The notes: a model not told the origin generated them from the sequence alone. 22,184 nucleotides of DNA from Candidatus Saccharimonadota bacterium (GCA_900556885.1 UNSQ01000009.1:1-22184); one strand, 5' to 3'; counted from the stretch's first letter, positions 1 through 7,249 are shown. A program made the numbers and translations.

Positions 1-1
1 A

Positions 2-97
2 CGTCGCAAACATGAACGCAATCCTAAAACAAGTAAAGGCGACGATAATCCTGGATTATTAGCTCTAGCCGATTTTCTAGCAGAGAAAAGATTCTGA
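2..97 (+). CDS. C-terminal end of an unknown protein (partial)
   Basis: An open frame enters from the left edge and runs 31 codons to a TGA. The peptide begins RRKHERNPKT and ends ADFLAEKRF. The basic start and amphipathic, helix-like end are protein-like, but too little is present to recognise a family. The next gene is on the opposite strand, so this would be the end of a plus-strand unit. It could be a chance frame. Confidence 0.35.
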   Translation, partial: RRKHERNPKTSKGDDNPGLLALADFLAEKRF

Positions 98-129
98 AGA
101 GGAAATATTAACGCCGACAATATGCAAGC

Positions 130-471
130 TTACTGACAAACTCTAAACTCAATACCAATCACGCCATAAATCTTTTGGTCTTCAATAGAATAAAATTCAG
201 AAATTTGATTTTCTAACCATTCGACATTATCACCGCCGAACTTTCGCGGATTATTGTGAGAAAATAAGTCACGAAATGTCGCGTATCTCAGCAAACCAAC
301 AACCTCAGCGGTAACGGTTTGCTCGGAATTATCTCTATTTGTAAAAATAATCCGATCCCCAATCTGGATTTTCTGTCGTTTGGCGTCATATAGTCGCGAC
401 TCGATAGTCTTATTGCCAGAAATAATAGCATTAAACGGCTCAGTCGCCAATTTTAATTGGTGTGTGGTCAT
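130..471 (-). CDS. ASCH domain protein
   Basis: A 113-residue protein with the ASCH pattern: an N-terminal LATEPFNAIISGNKTIESRL segment (the conserved G-x-K-x-x-E-x-R region), then KIQIGDRIIF, then VTAEVVGLLRYATFRDLF. ASCH domains share the beta-barrel fold of PUA domains and are thought to bind RNA or modified nucleosides; a few have RNase or deacetylase activity. The frame is open further upstream from a TTG, but the ATG at 471 is preferred because the family match begins there and an AAAGG ribosome site lies about 10 nt upstream. It is divergent from the CYTH gene. Family assignment is fairly secure; the cellular substrate is unknown. Confidence 0.75.
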   Translation of the reverse strand: MTTHQLKLATEPFNAIISGNKTIESRLYDAKRQKIQIGDRIIFTNRDNSEQTVTAEVVGLLRYATFRDLFSHNNPRKFGGDNVEWLENQISEFYSIEDQKIYGVIGIEFRVCQ

Positions 472-556
472 AAAATTATTTGCCTTTCTTGCTATAATTA
501 AACCATCATATAAATAAATATTCAAATATCTACACTTCCATAAGAAAGGCTATCAA

Positions 557-1120
557 ATGACCAAAAAACTACTAGAAATCGAACGCAAGCGCCAGCTAAC
601 GGGCAATATTGAAGAGCTAATCGGGCGGTTGCAAAACATCGGTTTTGAGCTAAAGAGTAATCTCCGCGAAATTGATACGTATTATTCTCGTCCTGATGTC
701 GACTTTATGCAGACGGTTGAATGCTTGCGGATTCGCCAGCGCGATAGTTTTGCTGAGGTAACGTATAAGCCAGCAACGACCGCTGCGACGCATACGGAAA
801 ATAATGTAATCATCAAGCCCGAGACAAACCTGCCAATTCAGCCCGAAGACACGGCAACCGCCAAGCAGCTACTGACAAACCTCGGTATGGTGCAACTGGT
901 CGAGGTCAACAAATACCGTCGCTCGTTTCAGTCCTCTGATTTTCCGCAGGCAACGGTGACTATAGACGAGATCAAAGACATTGGGACGTTTGTGGAAGTT
1001 GAGGTTTTGTCAGATGATGAGACTGATGCGCTAGCGATGATCAGCGAGATTGAGGTCAAACTCGGCCTCGACTCGGCAGAAGTTGTTACGCGGCCTTATC
1101 GGGATATTTGTATGGGATAA
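557..1120 (+). CDS. CYTH domain protein (class IV adenylate cyclase / triphosphatase family)
   Basis: A 187-residue protein opening with the CYTH signature ExExK, seen here as E-I-E-R-K near residues 7-11. Later strands carry the expected charged residues: RIRQRD near 78-83, TYKP, KYRRSF and VTIDEIKDIGTFVEVEV, the last being the acidic metal-binding strand. CYTH enzymes fold into a tunnel and hydrolyse inorganic triphosphate or thiamine triphosphate, or cyclise ATP. The CyaB-like length and central RRSF motif fit, but substrate cannot be told from sequence. AAAGG sits 8 nt before the ATG. It appears to be transcribed alone, divergent from the ASCH gene and convergent with the membrane gene ending at 1121. 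Confidence 0.8.
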   Translation: MTKKLLEIERKRQLTGNIEELIGRLQNIGFELKSNLREIDTYYSRPDVDFMQTVECLRIRQRDSFAEVTYKPATTAATHTENNVIIKPETNLPIQPEDTATAKQLLTNLGMVQLVEVNKYRRSFQSSDFPQATVTIDEIKDIGTFVEVEVLSDDETDALAMISEIEVKLGLDSAEVVTRPYRDICMG

Positions 1121-1591
1121 TCAAGCTATGTCTTTACCAGATCCACGCCTCGCCCCACCACCCAACCGCAGCAGTACATTATACAAAAATATCATAACCC
1201 CCCAAACAATCACACTCAGATAATTACCCCAATTAAAATCATTCCAAGGATTACGAGTCGGGCTGTCTGTTGGGTTGTACGCCACAAACCCCACTACGGC
1301 CATCACGAGAATGATCAGGAGGCCGGAGATAATGATTTCACGCACGTAACTGGAGCGCTGAAATAGTGACAGCCTCAGGTTATATCGAGCGTCTGACGGC
1401 AACAACACTAGTAACACTATAACGATATATGATGGAATGGTTATTATACCCTCAAATACATCCCATGGGTTGACCTTCATGATGTCAGGCTTCACCACCT
1501 TCACGATTTCTTGCATACCGAATGACACCCCAAAGAACAGCAGCAGGATGATCAGCACCAGCCCAATGGAGCTCCACCGTCTAGTCCACAT
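1121..1591 (-). CDS. Four-helix membrane protein, RexB-like partner
   Basis: A 156-residue protein with four hydrophobic segments near residues 8-28, 50-66, 85-105 and 125-143, and a basic inner loop (DARYNLRLSLFQ) between helices 2 and 3. It starts inside the last codons of the 1581-2507 gene (11-nt overlap), with GGAG upstream of its ATG, so the two are probably translationally coupled. Size, helix number, basic central loop and position right after a cytosolic gene match phage lambda RexB, a 144-residue inner-membrane ion channel that acts with RexA in phage exclusion. That match is of architecture, recalled rather than searched, and direct sequence identity looks low. Otherwise it is an unknown membrane protein. 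Confidence 0.6.
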   Translation of the reverse strand: MWTRRWSSIGLVLIILLLFFGVSFGMQEIVKVVKPDIMKVNPWDVFEGIITIPSYIVIVLLVLLPSDARYNLRLSLFQRSSYVREIIISGLLIILVMAVVGFVAYNPTDSPTRNPWNDFNWGNYLSVIVWGVMIFLYNVLLRLGGGARRGSGKDIA

Positions 1592-2507
1592 TGTTCGCTC
1601 CTGCTATAACGCTTGTCGCTGCTTTGTAGACTTCATGTATTTTACCAAAAACCTGGTTGTCATACTCTTCTCGGTCTTCGATGCTACTGTCTGGCAGTTC
1701 GATAGTATTCTTAAACTGAGGCTGCATGATATTTACCGACGTTACTTCCATGCCCTCTTCAATTTCAACTTCGTAGACCTGTTTTTCGACGCCCGGAAAT
1801 TCTTTCACATAGTGATCAATATACGCACCAGGAGACAGGAACTTACCCCTACTCGGCCGAAAATCAATGACTACCGTGCCAAGCGTATCGGTATGATTAT
1901 CGATCGAAGGTGCGGAGAATAAACTTTTCGCTAGTTGGCTGATTTTATTATTGTGTTCTATAGCTTCGCGGGTAACAAATATCTTCGCAGATTTTATACG
2001 ATGCGCCCGCCTGATTAGCTCGATAGCGTCTGGATGGCAAACTACCGTCCCAATAAATGCTGCCTTTTCAGAGAGCGAGAGCTTTGTGATGCGATTATTT
2101 ATGTAGGCTAAAATCTTTACATTTGTGGCGACGTTTCGGTTGTATTCTAACGCCATAATTCCCTTGTCGGCATAGTACAGGAAATGCACCACCTGCACCG
2201 GCAGCTGACCGTCAGGCAACGGGTAGCGCCTAACGATATCGTCATCGTCCCTACCTATGGTAATCACGTTTGATCCGTACACGGCGATGATACCCGCGTA
2301 ACATTTGGATAGTTCGCTGGTTTTATGTAACTTGTCAAACTGCAAGAGTCGCATAAACGACTCGTCATCATTTGGATTGTACTGCCAATTCCTATCGTCT
2401 TCTTCGAGGTTCATCAGATCACGGAGAACATCCTCAAACGGGTAGCTACCGTATCCCTCGTCGTCACGGTTGGTGATGTTGTAGAGAAATACGTTACGTT
2501 TAATCAT
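1581..2507 (-). CDS. RexA-like cytosolic protein (candidate anti-phage sensor)
   Basis: A 308-residue soluble protein with no signal or membrane segment. No enzyme motif is recognised. The order of elements resembles lambda RexA: an N-terminal region with VFLYNI, a middle HFLYYADKGIMALEYNRN stretch comparable to the RexA FLFVEGDTIGFA region, then IGTVVCHPDAIELIRR and KIFVTREA, and then a VVIDFRPSRGKFL strand. ATG at 2507 is chosen over the GTG just before it because GGAG is 7 nt upstream. It overlaps the following four-helix membrane gene. In lambda, RexA senses infection and triggers the RexB channel; the same logic is proposed here by inference. Alternatives are other two-gene abortive-infection families or an unrelated conserved protein. 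Confidence 0.5.
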   Translation of the reverse strand: MIKRNVFLYNITNRDDEGYGSYPFEDVLRDLMNLEEDDRNWQYNPNDDESFMRLLQFDKLHKTSELSKCYAGIIAVYGSNVITIGRDDDDIVRRYPLPDGQLPVQVVHFLYYADKGIMALEYNRNVATNVKILAYINNRITKLSLSEKAAFIGTVVCHPDAIELIRRAHRIKSAKIFVTREAIEHNNKISQLAKSLFSAPSIDNHTDTLGTVVIDFRPSRGKFLSPGAYIDHYVKEFPGVEKQVYEVEIEEGMEVTSVNIMQPQFKNTIELPDSSIEDREEYDNQVFGKIHEVYKAATSVIAGANNVD

Positions 2508-2537
2508 CACATATCTCCGAATGGACTAATGACTGAA

Positions 2538-2609
2538 TTAAAACTGCTCCAAAAAGTCCAACTTGCCGCTTTCAAAATGCCGCACGTCCTCGATGCCGTA
2601 TTTCATCAT
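2538..2609 (-). pseudogene. pheS 3'-end remnant (copy 1)
   Basis: This segment encodes the last 23 residues of PheS (MMKYGIEDVRHF through LDFLEQF) followed by TAA, identical in protein to the intact pheS end at 4956-5027. The DNA differs at about 11 of 72 positions, every one synonymous, including TAA for TAG. It was therefore copied from a diverged but functional pheS, not recently duplicated from the neighbour. It is joined out of frame to a truncated HIT gene at a shared GATGATGAAATA sequence. Confidence 0.85.
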
Positions 2610-2772
2610 CCAAAGAAAAGACATAATCGCCTGGATTTTGTTTTGGTATCACCACTGTAAAACCTGGCGTATTTGGAAATGGCGTTAGAAACGCCAAAAA
2701 CTTCTCGTCTTCCCAAACTTTCCAAGATTTCATGTTGCCCGATACGATGTCGTCGAAAATTGTGTGATTCAT
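2572..2772 (-). pseudogene. Truncated HIT family hydrolase (N-terminal fragment)
   Basis: The frame encodes a typical start of a histidine-triad protein: MNHTIFDDIVSG, KVWEDEKFLAFLTPFP, then GFTVVIPK and PGDYVFSLDDE, about 50 residues. It then runs out of frame into pheS sequence and stops after IRHRGRAAF. The catalytic H-x-H-x-H triad, which lies near residue 100 of complete members, is missing, so the fragment cannot be an active nucleotide hydrolase. A strong AAAGGAGG ribosome site remains. It begins 9 nt after the rclA stop and so is probably still transcribed. The breakpoint coincides with a sequence that HIT (LDDE codons) and pheS (MMKY codons) share. Confidence 0.85.
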
Positions 2773-2781
2773 GTTCCTCCT

Positions 2782-4104
2782 TTATGCAAATAAATCGTTC
2801 AATGCCTCACTCACCGTTGGATGAGTGAATATTTGGTCACGCAGCACAGTATATGGCAGGCCATTATCCATTACAGTTTTGATAATATTAATGACTTCTG
2901 GTGAGTTACGACACAATAAACTAGCACCCAAAATTTGTTCAGTGTTTGCATCAATCACCGCACGCAGCAATCCTGTTGTAGCATTATCAACATGCAGGCG
3001 TGGAATCGCCATAGCAGGCAGCTCTTTTACGATAATTTCGCGCCCCGTCGCACGCGCCTCAGCCTCTGTCATACCCACCCGACCTAGCGGCGTTTGCATA
3101 AAGACCGCGTACGGCAAAGTTTTTTGTTTGGCGCGAGTGTACAGACCATCGCCCAGCAACTGGCTTCTCACAATCCGAAAATCGTCCAGCGACGCATAGG
3201 TAAATTGTGGCCCGCCCGTTACATCGCCCATTGCCCAAATATGCGACCGACTAGTGCGAAGTGTTTCATCAACCACAATTGCCCCGCGCTCATCCGTCGC
3301 TACACCAGCAGCTGGTAAATTCAAGCTCATCGTTGCCGGGCGACGGCCCGTAGCCATCAAAACCGCATCATAACCAGCGTAATCATCATGATTTACTGTG
3401 CGAATCGTCGCAGTAGACTCACCCTCAATCGCTGTCACATCCACACTAAACACAATCTCAATACCCTGTGCCTGCAATGCTTCAGTAGCAGCCCGAGCAA
3501 TTGCTGGATCTTCACGTGCAAGCAGAGCATCGCCCCTCTCAAATACTGTTACTTTTGTACCAAGTTTGGCATAAGTTGAGGCAAATTCTAACCCAATATA
3601 ACCGCCACCAATGATAGCTAGCTGTTTTGGCTGCGTCATTCTATCCAGCAATTCAGTACTGGTATACACAAACGGCTTATCAACACCTGGAATATCTGGG
3701 ATGATTGATTCCGCACCGGTGTTAATAAAAATCTGCGGTGCACTAACTACTAGCTCGTCGCTACCCGCCACAACCTTCACAGTACGATCATCTACGAACG
3801 ATGCCTCACCCTCAATGACGCTCACTGTTTCACGATCCGCAAGCATATGATAGTTCTTCTCATTCAACCGCGCTACCACTGTTGTCTTATGTGCCATCGC
3901 CTCATCAAAACTTTGATGATGTTCGGCTGCATTGACTAGCACCTTAGTAGGAATACAAGCAATATTAATACAGGTGCCGCCATACATCTTTGGTGTCCGC
4001 TCCACCAGCGCTACCTTTTTACCCGCATTCGCCAGCGTCACCGCCAATGTCTTGCCGGCTTTGCCAAAACCAATAATAAGTGCGTCAAATTGTTGTGTAT
4101 CCAT
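2782..4104 (-). CDS. rclA: RclA-type flavin disulfide reductase (reactive chlorine resistance)
   Basis: A 440-residue pyridine nucleotide-disulfide oxidoreductase. The FAD-binding GFGKAG motif is at residues 12-17, the redox pair is C45/C50 in GGTCINIACIPTK, the NAD(P)H-binding GGGYIGLEFAS is near 166-176, the second FAD motif is IWAMGDVTGG, and the C-terminal IFTHPTVSE supplies the catalytic His/Glu. The opening IIGFGKAGKTLAVTLA, the HNLAD-like NYHMLADRE and the ending GLPYTVLRDQIFTHPT are characteristic of E. coli RclA (YkgC), not lipoamide dehydrogenase. RclA is a cupric reductase that protects against hypochlorous acid in the gut and mouth. AGGAGG precedes the ATG. No rclR, rclB or rclC is adjacent. 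The gene is bracketed by two HIT/pheS scars, consistent with acquisition. Confidence 0.9.
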   Translation of the reverse strand: MDTQQFDALIIGFGKAGKTLAVTLANAGKKVALVERTPKMYGGTCINIACIPTKVLVNAAEHHQSFDEAMAHKTTVVARLNEKNYHMLADRETVSVIEGEASFVDDRTVKVVAGSDELVVSAPQIFINTGAESIIPDIPGVDKPFVYTSTELLDRMTQPKQLAIIGGGYIGLEFASTYAKLGTKVTVFERGDALLAREDPAIARAATEALQAQGIEIVFSVDVTAIEGESTATIRTVNHDDYAGYDAVLMATGRRPATMSLNLPAAGVATDERGAIVVDETLRTSRSHIWAMGDVTGGPQFTYASLDDFRIVRSQLLGDGLYTRAKQKTLPYAVFMQTPLGRVGMTEAEARATGREIIVKELPAMAIPRLHVDNATTGLLRAVIDANTEQILGASLLCRNSPEVINIIKTVMDNGLPYTVLRDQIFTHPTVSEALNDLFA

Positions 4105-4224
4105 TTACTTCCTCCTATCTTTTTAGCGATCTCTCTCGCTGCAACAATTTCTCTATCGGCATACAGAACTGCCTCTTTTATTACAAGTTTTTGAGCTACT
4201 ACTATTATCGTGTGTAATAGCTCC

Positions 4225-4257
4225 TTAAGACTGCTCCAAAAAGTCCAACTTACCGCT
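4225..4257 (-). pseudogene. pheS 3'-end remnant (copy 2)
   Basis: Codons for SGKLDFLEQS and a TAA match the last ten residues of PheS apart from the final residue (Phe to Ser, TTT to TCT). About 27 bases are nearly identical to copy 1 at 2538-2570, with which it shares the GAG CAG codons that the intact pheS lacks. It joins directly to a HIT gene start at 4256-4288, but at a different breakpoint from copy 1. Confidence 0.8.
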
Positions 4258-4288
4258 ATACGATGTTGTCAAAAATTGTGTGATTCAT
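4256..4288 (-). pseudogene. HIT gene start remnant (copy 2)
   Basis: ATG followed by codons for MNHTIFDNIV, then TAG at the junction with pheS sequence. It matches the first ten residues of the fragment at 2572-2772 with one substitution (Asp to Asn) and keeps an AAAAGGAG ribosome site. The likely breakpoint is a shared Ser-Gly codon region (VSGN in HIT, ESGK in PheS). It begins 30 nt after the DUF998-like stop. The rest of 4105-4318 holds only the rclA leader and no recognised gene. Confidence 0.8.
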
Positions 4289-4318
4289 AATTACTCCTTT
4301 TGAAGTAATTATAGCATT

Positions 4319-4951
4319 TTATGAAGTTTTCAGGTCGGACAATTTAAGTTCCATTCTACGGCAAACCAGGACTAGCCACATCGTCGCAAAAATCCCCAAT
4401 AAAACTTCTACTATCACAAACCAAAACTTGCCCATCGCGTAACCTTGTGCCGCTATAATTGCCGCAAAAATCGGAAAACTGAAAGATGAGATTCGCTCAC
4501 GATGAGTTAAATAGCTCAAACTCGATGGCAAAAGAAACATCAAAAGCACCATCAATATCACGATGCCACGCGAGAAAACAAAATGCGCCGCGTGCATTGT
4601 ATCGTTCGGGCAAAGCGCCACCCCTATCATACAAATCGCAAACAGTGAAAGTATCCAGCCAGATATCCGAGCAGAGCGAATTTGACCAAGTTTAAGATAA
4701 CCACGATTCATAAAAAAACCAATCGTCGCCATAATCAAACCAGATAAAAACACTCCCGAATTGAACGAAAATGCGGACAAACGATTCGAGGTAGTTTCGC
4801 CCAATCTACTCAAGCTCCAGTTCGTCCACCGAGCATCATCAGAAAGCAGCATCGCCGCAACCAAGCCCACAGCCAAAACGACACCATTAAGAATGCAGAG
4901 CACCTGAAGGCGATTCTTGTATAAAAAATCCTTAATCTGTCGGGGTTTCAT
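4319..4951 (-). CDS. DUF998-like multi-helix membrane protein
   Basis: A 210-residue protein with about six hydrophobic helices (near residues 17-36, 60-78, 95-112, 125-143, 155-172 and 175-195). The segment SLSRLGETTSNRLSAFSFNSGVFLSGL resembles the first loop of the DUF998/Frag1-like family (S-x-LG...N...FN.g). The frame is open upstream into pheS, but the ATG at 4951, 5 nt after the pheS TAG, is the sensible start; no good ribosome site is visible, so it may be translated by reinitiation after pheS. It occupies the place where pheT is normally found. Function unknown; probably an integral membrane protein with no enzymatic motif. Confidence 0.65.
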   Translation of the reverse strand: MKPRQIKDFLYKNRLQVLCILNGVVLAVGLVAAMLLSDDARWTNWSLSRLGETTSNRLSAFSFNSGVFLSGLIMATIGFFMNRGYLKLGQIRSARISGWILSLFAICMIGVALCPNDTMHAAHFVFSRGIVILMVLLMFLLPSSLSYLTHRERISSFSFPIFAAIIAAQGYAMGKFWFVIVEVLLGIFATMWLVLVCRRMELKLSDLKTS

Positions 4952-4955
4952 ATTG

Positions 4956-5999
4956 CTAAAATTGTTCCAAAAAGTCCAACTTGCCACTTTCAAAATGACG
5001 GACATCTTCGATTCCATACTTCATCATAACCAAGCGGTCGATTCCACAACCAAAAGCAAATCCCGTATATTCATTCGGGTCAATTTGTGCTGCCCGAAGG
5101 ACATTCGGATGAATCATTCCGCAGCCCAATAACTCAATCCAACCTTCACCAGAGCAGACTTTACAATCAGGATTTTTTCCTTCACAAAACGGACAACTTA
5201 ACGCAAACTCAAAGCTCGGCTCGGTGAACGGAAAATAAAATGGATTAACGCGAACGTCAAGTTTCTTGCCGTAATATTCCTGCAAAAATTCTTGCAACGT
5301 AGCAATCAAATTGCCAACATTAACTCGGCGCGAAACGTACACGCCTTCGACTTGATAAAATGTATGCTCGTGGCGCGCATCCAAATCTTCGTTACGGAAA
5401 ACGCGATCAGGAACGATAGCGGCAATAGCCTCGCCTTTTTCCAAATTGTCGCGATATTTCATCAACACACGATTTTGCATAGTCGACGTATGCGCCGGCG
5501 CAATCAAACGATCGCCATTAGAATCAGTCTCTTCGGTCATAAACGTGTCGTAATCGTCGCGCGCTGGATGACCTTTTGGAAAGTTCAGACTCTCGAACAT
5601 ATGGAATTGATCGTCAATTTCTCTGGACTCTTCCGTGACAAATCCCATGCGATTAAAGATCTCAGAAATGCGCTCAATTTCAGCGCTCAGCGGATGAATC
5701 GTGCCTTGTTCGCTCGGCAAAAGTTTAGGTTTGGGCGAATTCACATCCATCGGCGCCGTAATGTCAATCGGTTTCAAGTCAACTTTTTCCAGCTCTTCCA
5801 GTCGTGCAGTAATAGCCTGTTCAACAGCTTGTTTCAGCTCGTTAATCTGTTTGCCGAACGGACCACGCTCAACTGGCGGCAATGACTTGATTTGATCATA
5901 CAATTCCCTAAGTCGTCGATCACGTAAAAACTCACGCGGAGATTTAGATTGCGAAACCGCCAAAACTATTTCTCTTCTCAATTCGTCTAAATCAACCAT
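4956..5999 (-). CDS. pheS: Phenylalanine--tRNA ligase alpha subunit
   Basis: A 347-residue class II synthetase subunit that charges tRNA-Phe as part of an alpha2-beta2 enzyme. The N-terminal coiled-coil arm is residues 1-90. Motif 2 is FRNEDLDARHEHTF (201-214), the Phe-pocket FPFTEPSFE is 256-264, and motif 3 GFAFGCGIDRLVM is 313-325. Four cysteines (C269, C272, C279, C282) form the zinc-like insertion seen in many bacterial PheS. Length is normal. An AAGGAC ribosome site 7 nt upstream lies in the end of the preceding small gene, with which it is nearly contiguous. The beta-subunit gene pheT, normally next, is absent here. Its 3' end is found twice more downstream as remnants. Confidence 0.97.
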   Translation of the reverse strand: MVDLDELRREIVLAVSQSKSPREFLRDRRLRELYDQIKSLPPVERGPFGKQINELKQAVEQAITARLEELEKVDLKPIDITAPMDVNSPKPKLLPSEQGTIHPLSAEIERISEIFNRMGFVTEESREIDDQFHMFESLNFPKGHPARDDYDTFMTEETDSNGDRLIAPAHTSTMQNRVLMKYRDNLEKGEAIAAIVPDRVFRNEDLDARHEHTFYQVEGVYVSRRVNVGNLIATLQEFLQEYYGKKLDVRVNPFYFPFTEPSFEFALSCPFCEGKNPDCKVCSGEGWIELLGCGMIHPNVLRAAQIDPNEYTGFAFGCGIDRLVMMKYGIEDVRHFESGKLDFLEQF

Positions 6000-6000
6000 T

Positions 6001-6237
6001 TTATCGTCCTTGCATTAAAAACATTACAATCACCGCACCAGCCATAATAGCAATTAAAATCCACGCCCACGCCAAAGTCGTCGTCTGTTTCGTGCCTTCC
6101 AAATATCTTATGTCGTCGACGCCGTCCATAGTTGCCTTTTCTTGCAAACTCGAAGCCTTCGCCTTCTCTCTTAATTCCGCCGCAATTCGCTCTTGCAATT
6201 CACTGCGCTGATCCTGCTGATTTACAAATAATCCCAT
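6001..6237 (-). CDS. Small single-helix membrane protein
   Basis: A 78-residue protein with a charged, helical N-terminal part (QRSELQERIAAELREKAKAS) and one membrane helix near residues 56-76 ending in MQGR. No family is recognised. It is followed after one nucleotide by pheS and appears to head that operon. A TGCTATACT extended -10 lies 6 nt before its ATG, suggesting a leaderless transcript. It is divergent from the aquaporin. Confidence 0.7.
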   Translation of the reverse strand: MGLFVNQQDQRSELQERIAAELREKAKASSLQEKATMDGVDDIRYLEGTKQTTTLAWAWILIAIMAGAVIVMFLMQGR

Positions 6238-6243
6238 AACTAC

Positions 6244-6252
6244 AGTATAGCA
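6244..6252 (-). promoter_or_regulatory. Leaderless promoter for the pheS operon
   Basis: On the minus strand TGC-TATACT forms an extended -10, with six bases between the hexamer and the ATG at 6237. Transcription would start at or next to the start codon. No clear -35 is needed for an extended -10. Confidence 0.55.
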
Positions 6253-6257
6253 AATTA

Positions 6258-6266
6258 TGTTATAAT
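6258..6266 (+). promoter_or_regulatory. Extended -10 promoter of the aquaporin gene
   Basis: TG-T-TATAAT is a perfect extended -10. It lies about 28 nt before the ATG, leaving room for the AAGGAGGG ribosome site at about 6282-6291. It is back to back with the pheS-operon promoter. Confidence 0.7.
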
Positions 6267-6294
6267 AGTCGTGATATTACTTTAAGGAGGGAAT

Positions 6295-7230
6295 ATGGCT
6301 ACGAAGAAAACTTCAAAGAAAGCCCCAGTTAAAGCCGCAGAAAAGAAAACCGCTGCCGCTAAGACTGAAACCAAAACGACCGTCAAGCGTGTCGTTGCTG
6401 AATCTACCGCTAAAAGCAAGCGTGTCGAACTAGATTCTAAATTACCAAACAACTTAATTAACATCGTTATTGCGGAAGTTATCGGCACATTCATTTTGAC
6501 ACTTGCCGCATTATTCGCATCAGACATTTTGTCATCAATGTATGTCGGTTTTGCGTTGATGTTCATCGTTACAATTATCGGCAACATTTCTGGCGCACAC
6601 GTAAACCCAGCTGTCACGTTTGGTCTATGGACAATGCGTAAGCTAAAGACCGTACTTGTACCATTTTACTGGGGTGCACAATTCCTCGGTGCAATGGCGG
6701 CTATCGTACTTGTCGGTTCACTAACAAACGGCGGATTTGCCCTAAGCTTCGACCAATTCACTGCGTTCTCTTGGAACATCTTTACGATGGAATTAGTCGG
6801 TACCGCTGTATTTGTATTTGGCATCGCCGCAGTTTTACAGCGCAAAGAAATCAAAGCAGCTGGTCAAGCTTTTGGAATTGGCTTGGCGTTGATGATTGGT
6901 CTTGTCGTATCTGGCTCAATCTCTTCGTACATTAAAAGTACTGCTATTGCAAAAATCCAAAAAGATCAAAGTACTACTCAAACTGAGAAAAACGGCCGCA
7001 CTTACCCACGCGAGATCTACATCTCAGGTGCAACTTTGAACCCAGCAGTTTCTTTGGCTGTTACAGAGAAAACCGACTCTCAACTACGTAGCAACGGAGT
7101 ATTGCCAGCTGAAGGTGAAAAGAGTTATTCACGCTTTAGCCTGGAAGTAATTGCCGCTACCCTAATCGGCGCAGCATTAGGCGGTAACCTATTTCTACTC
7201 GTCAATTACCGAAACAAAGACGAAGAATAG
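6295..7230 (+). CDS. Aquaporin family (MIP) channel with Lys/Ala-rich N-terminal tail
   Basis: A 311-residue channel. After a 50-residue basic tail (Lys, Ala and Thr repeats, histone-like) come six membrane helices and the two half-helix motifs: SGAHVNPAVT (NPA at 104-106) and SGATLNPAVS (NPA at 249-251). The second motif is NPAV, whereas in most aquaporins the NPA is followed by the selectivity-filter arginine (NPAR), so this pore may be wider or differently selective. A hydrophilic insertion near residues 220-240 precedes the second NPA. Water, glycerol or another small neutral solute would be transported. It has a strong ribosome site and its own promoter and terminator, so it is probably monocistronic and well expressed. 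Confidence 0.9.
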   Translation: MATKKTSKKAPVKAAEKKTAAAKTETKTTVKRVVAESTAKSKRVELDSKLPNNLINIVIAEVIGTFILTLAALFASDILSSMYVGFALMFIVTIIGNISGAHVNPAVTFGLWTMRKLKTVLVPFYWGAQFLGAMAAIVLVGSLTNGGFALSFDQFTAFSWNIFTMELVGTAVFVFGIAAVLQRKEIKAAGQAFGIGLALMIGLVVSGSISSYIKSTAIAKIQKDQSTTQTEKNGRTYPREIYISGATLNPAVSLAVTEKTDSQLRSNGVLPAEGEKSYSRFSLEVIAATLIGAALGGNLFLLVNYRNKDEE

Positions 7231-7249
7231 ATTATAACTTCACAATAAA

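Noticed and set aside
1437..1922. 161-codon plus-strand frame across the RexA/RexB-like junction.
   Set aside because: Antisense shadow of two better-supported overlapping genes, with no ribosome site or protein-like domain.
4104..4250. An open minus-strand frame with protein-like sequence (KELLHTIIVVAQKLVIKEAV) before rclA.
   Set aside because: It has no start codon after its upstream stop and crosses the HIT/pheS scar in a third frame; too short to call, though it could be a decayed gene end.
5292..5885. 197-codon plus-strand frame opposite pheS.
   Set aside because: Lies wholly inside pheS on the other strand, has biased composition rich in Arg, Asn and Phe, and lacks a ribosome site or family match.
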